Assembly (NCBI GenBank): GCA_007118095.1 | Contig: SKSF01000061.1 | Coordinates: 1 to 42,419 of the forward strand | From: Dehalococcoidia bacterium | Lineage (GTDB): Bacteria > Chloroflexota > Dehalococcoidia > Tepidiformales > Tepidiformaceae | Direction of reading: 5' to 3' | Length of the DNA: 42,419 nucleotides | Shown here: positions 24,119-33,076 of the stretch, piece by piece | Layout of the letters: each line of letters begins with the position of its first letter | How positions within the stretch are numbered: position 1 is the stretch's first letter | Translations under genes and position numbers: made by a program | The notes under the pieces: generated by a model | The model's input: the letters and a program-made list of their open reading frames with translations, nothing else | Databases searched by the model: none | What the model was told of the DNA's origin: nothing

Positions 24119-24853
24119 ATGAGCGAGAACGGTTCCCGCGATGTGGTGATCGAGGCTCACCAGGTTGTGAAGACCTACGATACCGGCCTCGTACAGGTGC
24201 GAGCCCTGAACGGGGTTGACCTCGTCGCAAGGCGCGGCGACATGCTCGCCATCATGGGACCTTCCGGCTGTGGAAAGACCACGCTGCTGAACTGCCTTTC
24301 CGGGCTCGATGAATTCGACAGCGGCACCGTCACCATCGACGGACAGGACATCACGCGGATGGCGGACAACAAGAAGACCGAGTTCCGCGCGAAGTCGATG
24401 GGCTTCATCTTCCAGACATACAACCTCTTGCCTGTGCTCACTGCTGCCGAAAACGTCGAGTTGCCGCTTATCGTCTCCGGGACGCGCCCGTCGGAAGCTC
24501 GCCGGCGGGCCGTCGCCGCACTAGACAAGGTCGCGCTTGCTGACCGGGCGAACGACAGGCCCGCGCAGCTCTCGGGTGGCCAGCGCCAGCGCGTGACCAT
24601 CGCCCGTTCGATCGTCAACGACCCGGCCATCATGTGGGCCGACGAACCCACAGGCGCGCTCGATTCCCAGACCGCGACCGAGATCATGGACCTCCTGGCC
24701 GAAGTCAATGAATCCCTGCAGCAGACAACGATCATGGTGACGCACGACCCCGGCGTGGCCGCGCGCTGCCACCGCACAATCCACATGGCAGACGGGGAAA
24801 TCCTGCGCGAAGACTCGCAGGCCGAAATGCTGGCCGCTATCGGTAAGCGGTAA
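24119..24853 (+). CDS. ABC transporter ATP-binding protein (MacB/LolD type)
   Basis: A 244-residue ATPase with Walker A GPSGCGKTT (about 50-58), Q-loop FIFQTYNLLPVLTAAENV, signature LSGGQRQR, Walker B IMWADEPTGALD and H-loop MVTHD. The QTYNLLPxLTAxENVxLP segment marks the MacB/LolD/FtsE-like group that works with FtsX-type permeases, and such a permease follows after 11 bases. ATP use drives mechanical movement of the permease for export of lipids, peptides or drugs; which one is not known. The frame is open to 24038, but the ATG at 24119 gives the usual N-terminus. Confidence 0.93.
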   Translation: MSENGSRDVVIEAHQVVKTYDTGLVQVRALNGVDLVARRGDMLAIMGPSGCGKTTLLNCLSGLDEFDSGTVTIDGQDITRMADNKKTEFRAKSMGFIFQTYNLLPVLTAAENVELPLIVSGTRPSEARRRAVAALDKVALADRANDRPAQLSGGQRQRVTIARSIVNDPAIMWADEPTGALDSQTATEIMDLLAEVNESLQQTTIMVTHDPGVAARCHRTIHMADGEILREDSQAEMLAAIGKR

Positions 24854-24864
24854 AAGGGGAGCCG

Positions 24865-27800
24865 ATGGACGAGCTGTTTGGTATCCCGATGAGCGGGATC
24901 GCCCTCGGGTCGCTGCTGGCGACGCTGGCAATCCTCGTCGCTGTGGGCTTCATCGCGCTCCGCAACCCCGTGATGTTCAAGATGGGCTTGCGGAACATTC
25001 CCCGTCGCCCTGCCCAGACCACGCTCATTGTCGTCGGCCTGATGCTCTCAACGCTGATCATTACCGCCGCCTTCGGGACCGGTGACACGCTTACCCGCAG
25101 CGTGACCGCCGAGGTGTTCCAGCAGCTTGGCCAGGCGGATGAACTGATTAACTGGGACCAGGAAGAGCACCCGGCCCCCGAGAGCGAACAGGTCATCCCC
25201 GAAGAGCTTGTGACCGAGCTCCGCACGACCTTCGCCGATGATCCCGACATTGAGGCGTTCGTCCCTTTCCGGAACCAGTCCTTACCCCTCATCAACACGC
25301 GCACCAACCTCAACGAGCCCGGGGCAAACATATCGGGGTACCACCTCGAAGACACCGATATGTTTGGTGGTTTGGTCGATCTCGATGGTAACCAGGTAAC
25401 GCTGGAAGGCAACGAGGTGGCAGTCAACGAGAACCTTGCGGAAGGGATCGAAGCAGAGCCGGGCGACACGCTCATCGGCTTCTTCCAGGACCAGCCCGTC
25501 GAGCTTGAGGTCGCGGCGATCGTCCCGACAAATGTGCTCGGGGGCGTGCGTGACCCCGCTTCCCTTCCCGGTGGGACGGTTTCGCTCGAATTCCTCGTCG
25601 AGCTCACTGGCAACGAAGGCGTCTACGATGGCATCTGGGTTTCGAATACTGGTGACGAGCGCGAAGGCCTCGAACGCACCAATGTCGTCATGGAACGGCT
25701 CGAGGCCTTCCTTGAGGGCACCCCCTTCCACGCCACTGCGGAAAAGCAAGACAACGTCGCGTTCGCCGAAGCACTCGGGAACCTCTTCACAACGTTCTTC
25801 GTTGTGCTGGGTTTGTTCTCGATCGCCGCCGGGGTACTCCTCATCTTCCTCATCTTTGTCATGCTCGCCGCCGAACGAAAGCCGGAGATGGGCATGGCCC
25901 GGGCGGTGGGCGCGAAGCGGCGGCACGTCGTCGAGTCGTTCCTCGCCGAGGGGATGGGCTACGACCTCGGTGCGGCCGTCGTTGGCCTCTTCGCCGGAAT
26001 GGGCGTGACCGTCGTCATGGTCGCGATCGTCAACTACTTTGGTGCCGACCTCCTGGGGCTCGATCTCTCGGCGTCATTCACCTGGCGGGGACTGGTAACC
26101 GCCTTCTGCCTGGGCATCATCGCGACCTTCATCGTCATCTTTGTCTCGAGCTGGCGAGCCAGCCGTCTGAATATCGTCGCCGCAGTGCGCGATCTACCGG
26201 AGGCGCCCCCCGTCAATCCGGAGCAAGGCACCTGGTACGGGTTGCTGCGGGCTGTGCTCAACGCGTTCGCGGCCGTCGGGTTCTTCCTCATCTCGTTCAT
26301 CGCTTCCATGCGGATACCGGACCTGGCTCCGCTATTTGCGGCGGGCATGCTCCTCGGGCTGGTCGGTCCCTTCATCTATGCGTTGCGCGGAAGGAGCTTC
26401 TCCGCCCCGGCATCGGAGCGGGTCGAAGGCGAAGGCATCCCCGTCTGGCCATTCTTCACAATCGTCGGCATCCCCTTCTACCTGGCAGCCTTGCTGCTGG
26501 TCCGGCTCACTCGCGACCGGCGGCCTGCGCGGCTACCCGTGTGGGCGATGGTGCTCGGGATCCTCGTGATGCCGGTTGGGTTGGTGGTAGCGGCACTCCA
26601 GGAGCGGCGTGTGCCGGTGGCGTGGTCGGCAGGGTTCGCGACGTTAGGGGCAATCCTCGGCATGTTCCTCATGCAGTGGGGCATGGACGTCGGTCGGTAC
26701 TTCCAGTTCACCGTGGGCTTCACGCTCATCATGGTCTGGTTCGCGGTGATCATGCGGTACTTCCATTTCCGGGAACGGCTGGCCTTCACCGCGTCCGGGC
26801 TCATCCTGCTGGTCTTCTGGTACCTGCCAGAAGAGGCACTGAGCTGGCTCCTGCCGGAGATGACCGGCGATATCGAGATGTTCTTCGTCTCCGGCGTAGC
26901 CGTCATTACTGCAGCGACCTTCGTCGTCGTCTACAACGCGGACATCGTTCTGCCGGTCGTGGTGCGCCTGGGGTCGCGCTTCTCCCGGATCGTCCCTGCA
27001 ATTAAGACGGGCGTGGCCTATCCCCTCACAGCACGATTCCGGACAGGCATGACTATGGCCATGATCGGCCTGATCATGTTCGCACTGGTGATGAACGCCT
27101 CGCTGAATACAAACTTCGAAAACGTGTTCCTCAGCGACGAAGCAAAAGGCGGTTTCGATGTGCGGGTCATCACCACACCCGACAATCCGATCCCGGATAT
27201 CGGCACCGCCGTCGATGAAGCCGGACTCGAAACCGATGATGTGCGTGGCGCGGGCCGGGTGCTCGCGGCGATGCCCTTCGAAGCCGAGGTGAGCAACATC
27301 GATGGACGAGGCCCGGTAGATGACGACGGGCAGCCTCGTGACTTCTTGCGGTACACCTTCTTGGGGCTAAACGACGGCTTCATCGAAACGGCCGATATCC
27401 CCCTGCGGCGCCTCTCTTCTGCGTTCGACAGCGAAGACGCCGTCTGGGAAGCCTTCCGCCGTGAAGAAAACCTGGCGATCATCCCGGCGCAGATCTCCGC
27501 GGAGCAACAAGGATTCGGCGAAGACCCCATGATGCAGGACAATCTCCTGCACCTGGACCCCATCGAAGATGGCTTCGAGCCGTTTGAACTGGACCTGCGA
27601 GACCCTGGCACCGGGAACATCGAGACCGTGACCGTTATCGCGCAGGCCCAGGAGGCCGCGGGCATCTTTTTCAACGGCATCTTCTTGCGCGAACAGGACC
27701 TGCAGCAGGCGTACCCGGGAGCGCAGAACCAGCAATATTACATAGCACTCGAAGACGGCGTGGACTCCGAGGCGTTTGCGCGTCACCTCGAGGCAAGCCT

Positions 27801-28269
27801 GTTGATAGCCTCAGTCGATTCGATCGACTCACTGCTCGACGAACAGCGGTCGCTACAGACCGGCTTCCTGTTCGTCTTCCAGGGCTTCATGGGGCTTGGG
27901 CTCATCGTCGGCATCGCCGCACTCGGCGTCGTGGCGTCACGGTCCGTTGTTGAGCGACGCCAGCAGATCGGGATGCTCCGGGCGATCGGCTACAAGCGTT
28001 CCATGGTCGCCCTCTCGTTCATCTTCGAATCCACGTTCATCGCGCTCTCTGGCATCGTCATGGGGCTCGTACTCGGCCTGGTGCTCGCGTGGCTCTTGTT
28101 CACCACGGGAGAAATTGGCGAGGAGGCCGAGGGCTTCAGCTTTATCATCCCGTGGGCACAGCTTGGGATCATCGCGGGCATTGCATTCGCCGCCGCCCTG
28201 CTTATGACGTTCCTGCCTGCGCGCGCCGCGTCACGCGTTCCCGTGGCCGAAGCACTCCGGTACGAATAG
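24865..28269 (+). CDS. Large FtsX-like ABC transporter permease
   Basis: 1134 residues, inner membrane. The first half has N-terminal helices (about 10-32 and 52-72), an extracytoplasmic MacB-like domain (75-300) and three FtsX helices starting near residue 305 (FVVLGLFSIAAGVLLIFLIF, then ERKPEMGMARAVGAKRRHV, the coupling segment). A central block of hydrophobic helices (about 470-695) separates a second half with another external domain (about 745-990) and FtsX helices near 1005-1130 (ERRQQIGMLRAIGYKRSMV). So it carries both permease halves in one chain. AAGGGGAG stands before the ATG. It forms an operon with the ATPase, probably controlled at 23979-24016. Cargo unknown. Confidence 0.9.
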   Translation: MDELFGIPMSGIALGSLLATLAILVAVGFIALRNPVMFKMGLRNIPRRPAQTTLIVVGLMLSTLIITAAFGTGDTLTRSVTAEVFQQLGQADELINWDQEEHPAPESEQVIPEELVTELRTTFADDPDIEAFVPFRNQSLPLINTRTNLNEPGANISGYHLEDTDMFGGLVDLDGNQVTLEGNEVAVNENLAEGIEAEPGDTLIGFFQDQPVELEVAAIVPTNVLGGVRDPASLPGGTVSLEFLVELTGNEGVYDGIWVSNTGDEREGLERTNVVMERLEAFLEGTPFHATAEKQDNVAFAEALGNLFTTFFVVLGLFSIAAGVLLIFLIFVMLAAERKPEMGMARAVGAKRRHVVESFLAEGMGYDLGAAVVGLFAGMGVTVVMVAIVNYFGADLLGLDLSASFTWRGLVTAFCLGIIATFIVIFVSSWRASRLNIVAAVRDLPEAPPVNPEQGTWYGLLRAVLNAFAAVGFFLISFIASMRIPDLAPLFAAGMLLGLVGPFIYALRGRSFSAPASERVEGEGIPVWPFFTIVGIPFYLAALLLVRLTRDRRPARLPVWAMVLGILVMPVGLVVAALQERRVPVAWSAGFATLGAILGMFLMQWGMDVGRYFQFTVGFTLIMVWFAVIMRYFHFRERLAFTASGLILLVFWYLPEEALSWLLPEMTGDIEMFFVSGVAVITAATFVVVYNADIVLPVVVRLGSRFSRIVPAIKTGVAYPLTARFRTGMTMAMIGLIMFALVMNASLNTNFENVFLSDEAKGGFDVRVITTPDNPIPDIGTAVDEAGLETDDVRGAGRVLAAMPFEAEVSNIDGRGPVDDDGQPRDFLRYTFLGLNDGFIETADIPLRRLSSAFDSEDAVWEAFRREENLAIIPAQISAEQQGFGEDPMMQDNLLHLDPIEDGFEPFELDLRDPGTGNIETVTVIAQAQEAAGIFFNGIFLREQDLQQAYPGAQNQQYYIALEDGVDSEAFARHLEASLLIASVDSIDSLLDEQRSLQTGFLFVFQGFMGLGLIVGIAALGVVASRSVVERRQQIGMLRAIGYKRSMVALSFIFESTFIALSGIVMGLVLGLVLAWLLFTTGEIGEEAEGFSFIIPWAQLGIIAGIAFAAALLMTFLPARAASRVPVAEALRYE

Positions 28270-28326
28270 GACGAGGGAAACGGCGTCTAACCCCGGTTCG
28301 CTCCGTAACGGGCTCGCGGAGTACCA

Positions 28327-29367
28327 TTGCGGCTCGTGGATGGCTTGTCCCCCGCTCGCCGTGCCGCGCGTGCCCTGTCGCGCCCTGCAGGATTCGTTGC
28401 CGTATTCCTGCTCGCGGTCGCGCTGACGGCCCTGGCATGCGGCGACATCAACGACGACGGCGCCGAAGTCCGGACCCCAACCCCACCTCCCGCGGAAACG
28501 GAGCGGCCCGGCGACGATCATGAGCCGACGCCGCCCCCGCCGGAGCCGACGCCTACCCCCGAACCCGGGGTCACCGGACTCTCGTGCGATGAGCGCGAGC
28601 CCCACCGCTCCTTGCTGGTGAACGATGTCAACGAGGCGCTCCAGGGCTACAACGGCGACTGGGGCTTCGCCCTCTATGACCTGAACTGCGACCACATGAC
28701 CGCCATTAACGGCGACTACATCCAGTACACGGCCTCGACGTCGAAGATCATCACGATTATTGCCGTCATGCGGGCGGTCGAAGCCGGCGACGTAGACCTC
28801 GAGGCAGTCGAACCTCACATCGATGAGGTGTTCGAATGGTCGTCCGACCATGACGCGAACGTCCTGGAAGAATTCATCGATCCAGCCGACCTGGATGCGG
28901 TCCTCGCGGATGCCGGCGTTTCCAGCCAGGCGTATATCGATGGCTCGTGGAACCAGGCGCACATGACCGCCCCGGACATGGCGCGTATCTGGGCCGGGAT
29001 CATACGGGGTGAACTGCTCACCGAAGAATCCGCCCGGTACCTGATGGACAAGACAGGGCTGGCCGAAATCCCCGACGGGCTCGAGACGTTCCCCGATGCA
29101 CGGTTCGAGATGGACGGCTTCCAGTACGGGCAAAAGGCCGGCTACTACGTGATCGATGGCATCCCCTATTTCATGGTCGGCGCCGGTTTCCTGGCCGAAG
29201 ACGATGGCCCCGAGACCTTCATCCCCGTATTCATCCTTCGGACCGAAAACCCGGAATTCCTCGACCCCCAGCGGCGGGAAGTGTGGCCCCTTGTCGTCGA
29301 ACACGTCGCCGAAGTCACAGGCACAGAAATGCCTGCGGACCCGGGCCCCGGTCCCTGGCCCGAGTAA
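28327..29367 (+). CDS. Lipoprotein of the serine beta-lactamase/penicillin-binding fold
   Basis: 346 residues. A signal peptide ends in the lipobox LTALAC with Cys38 as lipidated residue, then a Pro/Thr/Glu-rich linker (45-85). The catalytic domain has STSK at 137-140 (the SxxK nucleophile/base motif), SSDHDAN where class A beta-lactamases have SDN, and GQKAGYY where they have KTG. This order fits a surface-anchored serine hydrolase related to class A beta-lactamase; antibiotic hydrolysis is unproven and the altered third motif argues against assuming it. The start is TTG at 28327, supported by GGAG five bases upstream. Confidence 0.82.
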   Translation: MRLVDGLSPARRAARALSRPAGFVAVFLLAVALTALACGDINDDGAEVRTPTPPPAETERPGDDHEPTPPPPEPTPTPEPGVTGLSCDEREPHRSLLVNDVNEALQGYNGDWGFALYDLNCDHMTAINGDYIQYTASTSKIITIIAVMRAVEAGDVDLEAVEPHIDEVFEWSSDHDANVLEEFIDPADLDAVLADAGVSSQAYIDGSWNQAHMTAPDMARIWAGIIRGELLTEESARYLMDKTGLAEIPDGLETFPDARFEMDGFQYGQKAGYYVIDGIPYFMVGAGFLAEDDGPETFIPVFILRTENPEFLDPQRREVWPLVVEHVAEVTGTEMPADPGPGPWPE

Positions 29368-29460
29368 TCCGCCTCAAGATTGGACAAAACGGTCGCCCGC
29401 GCTCCGATCATTACGTCCGGGTGCCGGGATAGTGTCGCCCTCGTCCACCTCCTTAGTAGC

Positions 29461-29979
29461 ATGTTGCGTATGACAGCGGGGCCACAACTGCCGGTGCGGA
29501 AGCGGCGCGAGATACCGTCCTGGGCGCGGTGGTTCATGGCGGGGCTGATGGTCCTTGGGATCATCGCTACAGGCGGCATTCAAGCCCTTGGCGCGGTGTT
29601 CCTCGTACTGGGACTCGTCTTGCTGGCCTTTGCGGTGCCGATGGTATTCGGGCTATCGATGGCGCACGCGAACAGCTACAAGCAATCCCTCCTCCTTCCG
29701 TTCGATCGCCGCATGCACAGCGACGCCGGCGACGCCCGCCGGACCGTTTCCGCGGGGATCCACGTGATCAGCGTGATGATCCTCGCCGGCGGCATACTGC
29801 TTGGGTGGGCTTCGGGCTGCGCTACCTGGGCGGCATCCTCTAATCTGCTACCCGAATCCTTGCTGCCCCACGATCTGCCCTGTCATCGACGCAGCGCAAC
29901 ACGCGGCGGCCGACTTGCCCCCGCGGATGTAGCCGGTGGGGCTCCCTCAGGCACCCGGCTCAGCCCCGTCGGCGCTTGA
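29461..29979 (+). CDS. Small membrane protein of unknown function, likely frameshifted C-terminus
   Basis: From ATG at 29461 (a second ATG lies at 29470). Residues 20-75 form two or three adjacent hydrophobic helices, and a further helix ([15 protein letters not shown]) lies near 100-117. After it the frame turns into an Arg/Pro/Ser-rich tail unlike a protein. The +1 frame instead reads [12 protein letters not shown] and stops at 29843, a natural end for a membrane protein; one extra G in the GGG near 29801 would join them. So the last 45 residues are doubtful. It ends overlapping the convergent gene by 33 bases. Confidence 0.5.
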   Translation: MLRMTAGPQLPVRKRREIPSWARWFMAGLMVLGIIATGGIQALGAVFLVLGLVLLAFAVPMVFGLSMAHANSYKQSLLLPFDRRMHSDAGDARRTVSAGIHVISVMILAGGILLGWASGCATWAASSNLLPESLLPHDLPCHRRSATRGGRLAPADVAGGAPSGTRLSPVGA

Positions 29980-30453
29980 CCTCCCCGCCCGGCCGGCCGC
30001 CGTCGACCGGCGGCCGGTGGCATGAATCAGCCTTGTGAAGCGCCCCAGCCCGTGCGGCGGCATGTTGTTGTAGATGGTTTCGTAGTTACCAGCAGGGACG
30101 ACGTACGTCTCGTGCCAGATGCCGACATCGCCGTTCGAGCCGACCTTCCTGTTGAACGCGACCCACGCCGGCCAGTGCTCCGAATCCCTGTCGCGTGCAT
30201 ACGCCTCCAAATGTTCGAAGGAGCGCCAGTACTGGACCACCATCGGCCGCAGCGGGTTCGCGAAATACTGGTTCGCCCCCAGGAAGCCCGAATCGGGCCG
30301 TCGTTCGAGCTCCGCCAGCATCCGCGGCATGGCCATGAAGACGGGGAGCCACTTCCAGGCCTTCCACGGCTTATTGATGCGCATGCCGATGAGAAACACC
30401 ACGAAGTCGCCCTCGACCTCGGCGCTCACCCGCTGTTTGACCACATTTGCCAT
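29947..30453 (-). CDS. DUF4188 (phenylacetaldoxime-dehydratase-like) protein
   Basis: 168 residues from ATG 30453, preceded by a perfect GGAGGTGA. The body ([85 protein letters not shown]) matches the DUF4188 family, which has a ferredoxin-like monooxygenase fold and is named after weak similarity to phenylacetaldoxime dehydratase; no reaction is established here. The final 28 residues are Arg/Ala/Gly-rich and are encoded by a 10-bp GC hairpin at 29993-30017, so the original stop may have been lost. Confidence 0.82.
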   Translation of the reverse strand: MANVVKQRVSAEVEGDFVVFLIGMRINKPWKAWKWLPVFMAMPRMLAELERRPDSGFLGANQYFANPLRPMVVQYWRSFEHLEAYARDRDSEHWPAWVAFNRKVGSNGDVGIWHETYVVPAGNYETIYNNMPPHGLGRFTRLIHATGRRSTAAGRAGRSSADGAEPGA

Positions 30454-30495
30454 CCCGGTCACCTCCAGCATGATTACTGATTGTACTGCTCGCCA

Positions 30496-31341
30496 TTAGC
30501 CACCAGACCGGTCCCAGCGGAACGTGAACCGGGCGATGAGGAACGACGCGACGAGCCACGCCACGAGCACCACCAGCACCCATTCCGTCTGCCACGAGCC
30601 GCCGTAGTCTTCCGTAGCCACCCAGTCGGGAAGGAAGACCTGGCGCATGCCCTGCACCATCCACTTCAGCGGGAAAACGGACGCTACACCCTGGAGCCAC
30701 GCCGGGATCATCGAATACACGAAGAACACGCCGGAGATGAACATCAGGATCAGGAACGGGGGCTGGACGACGGCCGGGGCCGAGTTTGCGCTCTTGATGA
30801 GCCGCGTATAGGTGATGCCCAGCAACGAGCACGAGGCCACGCCGAGGAGGAATACCACCGCGAACAGGCCATAGAGCCCGGGTTCGGACGGCAGCGACAT
30901 GTCGTAGAAGGTGACGCCGATAGCCAGGATGATGATGACCTGGGCGACCGCGGTGGTGAGGGCAAGGCCGATCTTCCCCGCAAAGTACGCGGAGCGCGGA
31001 AGCGGCGTCCCCGCCAGCCGCTTGAGCGTTCCGTCATGCTGTTCCATGGAGACAGTGGACGCGAGCGATGCGAACGTCACGCTCATAACCCCGGCCGCGA
31101 TCATCCCGGCAGCAAAATACTGCGAGAACGGAACGGGTTCGACGCCAGCCGGGCCTTCGATTTCGTCGCTGAAGATGGTGCCGAAGATGACGACGAACAG
31201 CACTGGCAAGAGGAACGTGAAGAAGACCTGCTCCGGTTGTCGAAAGAACTGGAGGAGCTCCACGCGCGTCCGGCCGAATGCGAGCGAAACAAGCGATGGT
31301 GCGGTGCGGGTTGCTGGTTGGGTGGTTGCCCTGGATTCCAT
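30496..31341 (-). CDS. ABC-2 type transporter permease
   Basis: 281 residues with six hydrophobic segments. The first follows a coupling helix (TRVELLQFFRQPEQVFFTFLLPVLFVVIFG); later ones include YFAAGMIAAGVMSVTFASLA, the VSMEQHDGTLKRLAGTPLPRSAYFAGK loop typical of ABC-2 permeases, and a last helix near the C-terminus. It pairs with the ATPase that ends six bases upstream. AAGGAG precedes the ATG by nine bases. Together they resemble the YadG/YadH and DrrA/DrrB exporters of drugs or lipids; the cargo is unknown. Confidence 0.9.
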   Translation of the reverse strand: MESRATTQPATRTAPSLVSLAFGRTRVELLQFFRQPEQVFFTFLLPVLFVVIFGTIFSDEIEGPAGVEPVPFSQYFAAGMIAAGVMSVTFASLASTVSMEQHDGTLKRLAGTPLPRSAYFAGKIGLALTTAVAQVIIILAIGVTFYDMSLPSEPGLYGLFAVVFLLGVASCSLLGITYTRLIKSANSAPAVVQPPFLILMFISGVFFVYSMIPAWLQGVASVFPLKWMVQGMRQVFLPDWVATEDYGGSWQTEWVLVVLVAWLVASFLIARFTFRWDRSGG

Positions 31342-31347
31342 TTGCGG

Positions 31348-32277
31348 TTACTCCTTGCTGCCGGTAGCTGGCGCTTCGCTGATCATTTCGAGGTAGATGT
31401 CTTCCAGGCTCGGGCGGGTAACGGTGAGGCCCGGCAGCTCCTCGAACCCGTATTCCCGCGCCCATGACGCGAGCGCCACAACGACCGCGGTCGGTTCGGT
31501 CGCCGGCAGGGTCACCAGACCCTCGGCTTCATGGTGTTCGAGCTCGAGCGGGAAGGGAGTGCTGGCGAGCGATCCTTCCCGCCGGAAGGTGATGCGGGCC
31601 GTGGCGCGTTCGCGGCCGCCAATCTCCCTCGGCGTGCCGATGTCCGCGACCCGGCCCTCGACAATCACGGCGACGCGCCGTGCAAGGTGCTCCGCTTCGT
31701 CGAGGTAATGGGTCGTCAGGACGACCGTCTTGCCAAGCCCCGTCAGGCCGTCGACCATCTCCCACGCTTGGCGGCGTGCCGACGGGTCGAACCCGGTCGT
31801 CGGCTCATCGAGGAACACCAGGGCAGGGTTCCCGACGATTCCCAGCGCGACGTCCACGCGGCGCTTCTGCCCGCCCGAAAGCGTGTCGCAGCGGGCCTTG
31901 CGCTTTTCCGCCAGGCCGGTGATACCGATGACGTGGTCGACCGGCAGCGGATCCGGGTAGAACGTCGCGAAGTGCCCGACGACCTCCTCGACCGTGAGCT
32001 TTTCAAAGACCCCGCTCGACTGGAGGACAATGCCAAGCCGCGCCTTCCAGGCAGCCGTTCCCTGGCCGGGATCAACGCCCAGGACGGTAACGTCGCCGCC
32101 GGTTCGGGCGCGGTAACCCTCGAGGATTTCAATGAACGTCGTCTTCCCGGCGCCGTTGGGCCCCAGGATCGAGAACACCTCGCCAGGTACAATGTCGAGG
32201 CTGATGCCTTTGAGTGCCTGGTTCGGCCCGTAGCTCTTTGTGACATCTCGTGCGTGGACGGGGAGGGTCGGGTGCAT
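31348..32277 (-). CDS. ABC-2 exporter ATP-binding protein
   Basis: 309 residues. Walker A GPNGAGKTT at 39-47, Q-loop LGIVLQSSGVFEKLTV, signature TLSGGQKRR, Walker B LVFLDEPTTGFDPSARR and H-loop LTTHYLDEAEHL. After residue 225 comes a DUF4162-type tail ending in LEDIYLEM, as in DrrA/CcmA-like drug-export ATPases. Start ATG at 32277; the frame extends to 32406, but that would cover the promoter and the MerR start. It is divergent from the MerR gene; the 76 bases between hold two copies of the dyad operator. Confidence 0.93.
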   Translation of the reverse strand: MHPTLPVHARDVTKSYGPNQALKGISLDIVPGEVFSILGPNGAGKTTFIEILEGYRARTGGDVTVLGVDPGQGTAAWKARLGIVLQSSGVFEKLTVEEVVGHFATFYPDPLPVDHVIGITGLAEKRKARCDTLSGGQKRRVDVALGIVGNPALVFLDEPTTGFDPSARRQAWEMVDGLTGLGKTVVLTTHYLDEAEHLARRVAVIVEGRVADIGTPREIGGRERATARITFRREGSLASTPFPLELEHHEAEGLVTLPATEPTAVVVALASWAREYGFEELPGLTVTRPSLEDIYLEMISEAPATGSKE

Positions 32278-32298
32278 GGCGCATCGCCTCACAGTTTG

Positions 32299-32337
32299 GA
32301 TAGTGACACTATCGGATAGTGACGGTATCGTTGTCAA
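32299..32337 (-). promoter_or_regulatory. Exporter promoter with tandem dyad operators between merR and ABC-2 genes
   Basis: On the minus strand: TTGACA (32337-32332), 18 bases, GATAGT as -10 (32313-32308). The -10 is the left arm of the perfect dyad GATAGT-GTC-ACTATC (32299-32313). A second, imperfect copy sits at 32315-32329 (+ strand GATAGT-GAC-GGTATC), so the copies repeat every 16 bases. The layout suggests repression of the exporter by the divergent MerR protein. Confidence 0.7.
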
Positions 32338-32353
32338 CAATCGGAGGCGGATC

Positions 32354-33031
32354 ATGCGAATGCAGGCATTGAGCAAGGAGTCAGGCGTCAGCGTCCCGAC
32401 TATCAAGTACTACATCCGCGAAGGCCTCATGCCGCCCGGGACGCCGACAGGCCCGAACCAGGCGGACTATGGCGATACGCACCTTCGGCGGTTGGCCCTG
32501 ATCCGCGCGCTGCGCGAAGTCGGGGGGCTCGGCATCGTGACCATTCGGGAGGTACTGGCCTCTGCGGGCGAAACACAGGCAGACACCATTGGCGCCATGG
32601 GCCAGGCGATGGATGCGCTTGCCGCCAGCGCCCGGCCGGACGAAGCCGGCGAGCACGACCCTCGCGTGCCACCCATGGTGGAGGAGCTCCGCAAAATCCT
32701 GGCCTCCGAAGGCTGGGTCTTCCGGCCTGGGGCCGGGGCCCTTTCAGCACTCGCCCGAGCCCTGGTCGCTGGCGCCGATGCCATGGGGGAGGAACCCGCA
32801 CCAAAAGCCGTCCGGCTCTACGCTGAGCCAGTGATGGAAATTGCGCGGCGTGAATTCGGTCCAAGACAGATACAGGAGGACGAGGCCCGCGTTGACGAAG
32901 ACACGATCGCCTGGGCGGTCGTCGGCACCATCCTCTACGAGCCGGTTATCCTCGCGTTGCGCCGCCTGGCGCACGAGCACGAAGCCCTGTCACGCCTCCC
33001 GGAGCACGTCCGGCGCAAGCTCTCACAATAG
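32354..33031 (+). CDS. MerR-family transcriptional regulator
   Basis: 225 residues. The N-terminal winged HTH (MQALSKESGVSVPTIKYYIREGLMPP, 3-28) followed by the wing (NQADYGDTHLRRLALIRALREVG) is a clear MerR domain. The C-terminal 150 residues are a helical ligand or dimer domain without a recognised family; there are no metal-binding cysteines, so a small organic inducer is likelier than a metal. GGAGG lies six bases before the ATG. Divergent from the ABC-2 exporter, and probably regulating it and itself through the dyads at 32299-32329; the same dyad at 24.0 kb suggests a second target. Confidence 0.88.
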   Translation: MRMQALSKESGVSVPTIKYYIREGLMPPGTPTGPNQADYGDTHLRRLALIRALREVGGLGIVTIREVLASAGETQADTIGAMGQAMDALAASARPDEAGEHDPRVPPMVEELRKILASEGWVFRPGAGALSALARALVAGADAMGEEPAPKAVRLYAEPVMEIARREFGPRQIQEDEARVDEDTIAWAVVGTILYEPVILALRRLAHEHEALSRLPEHVRRKLSQ

Positions 33032-33035
33032 GCGC

Positions 33036-33063
33036 CCGGTCTCCCACCGTGATGGGAGACCGG
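33036..33063. terminator. Terminator-like hairpin between merR and the selenoprotein gene
   Basis: A perfect 11-bp stem (CCGGTCTCCCA / TGGGAGACCGG) with a 6-base loop, four bases after the merR stop and 14 before the convergent stop. No T run on either side. Confidence 0.5.
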
Positions 33064-33076
33064 AGACGCGCTCTGC

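Noticed and set aside
24837-25613. Minus-strand frames inside the large permease (also near 27018-27680)
   Set aside because: Low-complexity Ser/Thr/Arg sequence antisense to a clear FtsX permease.
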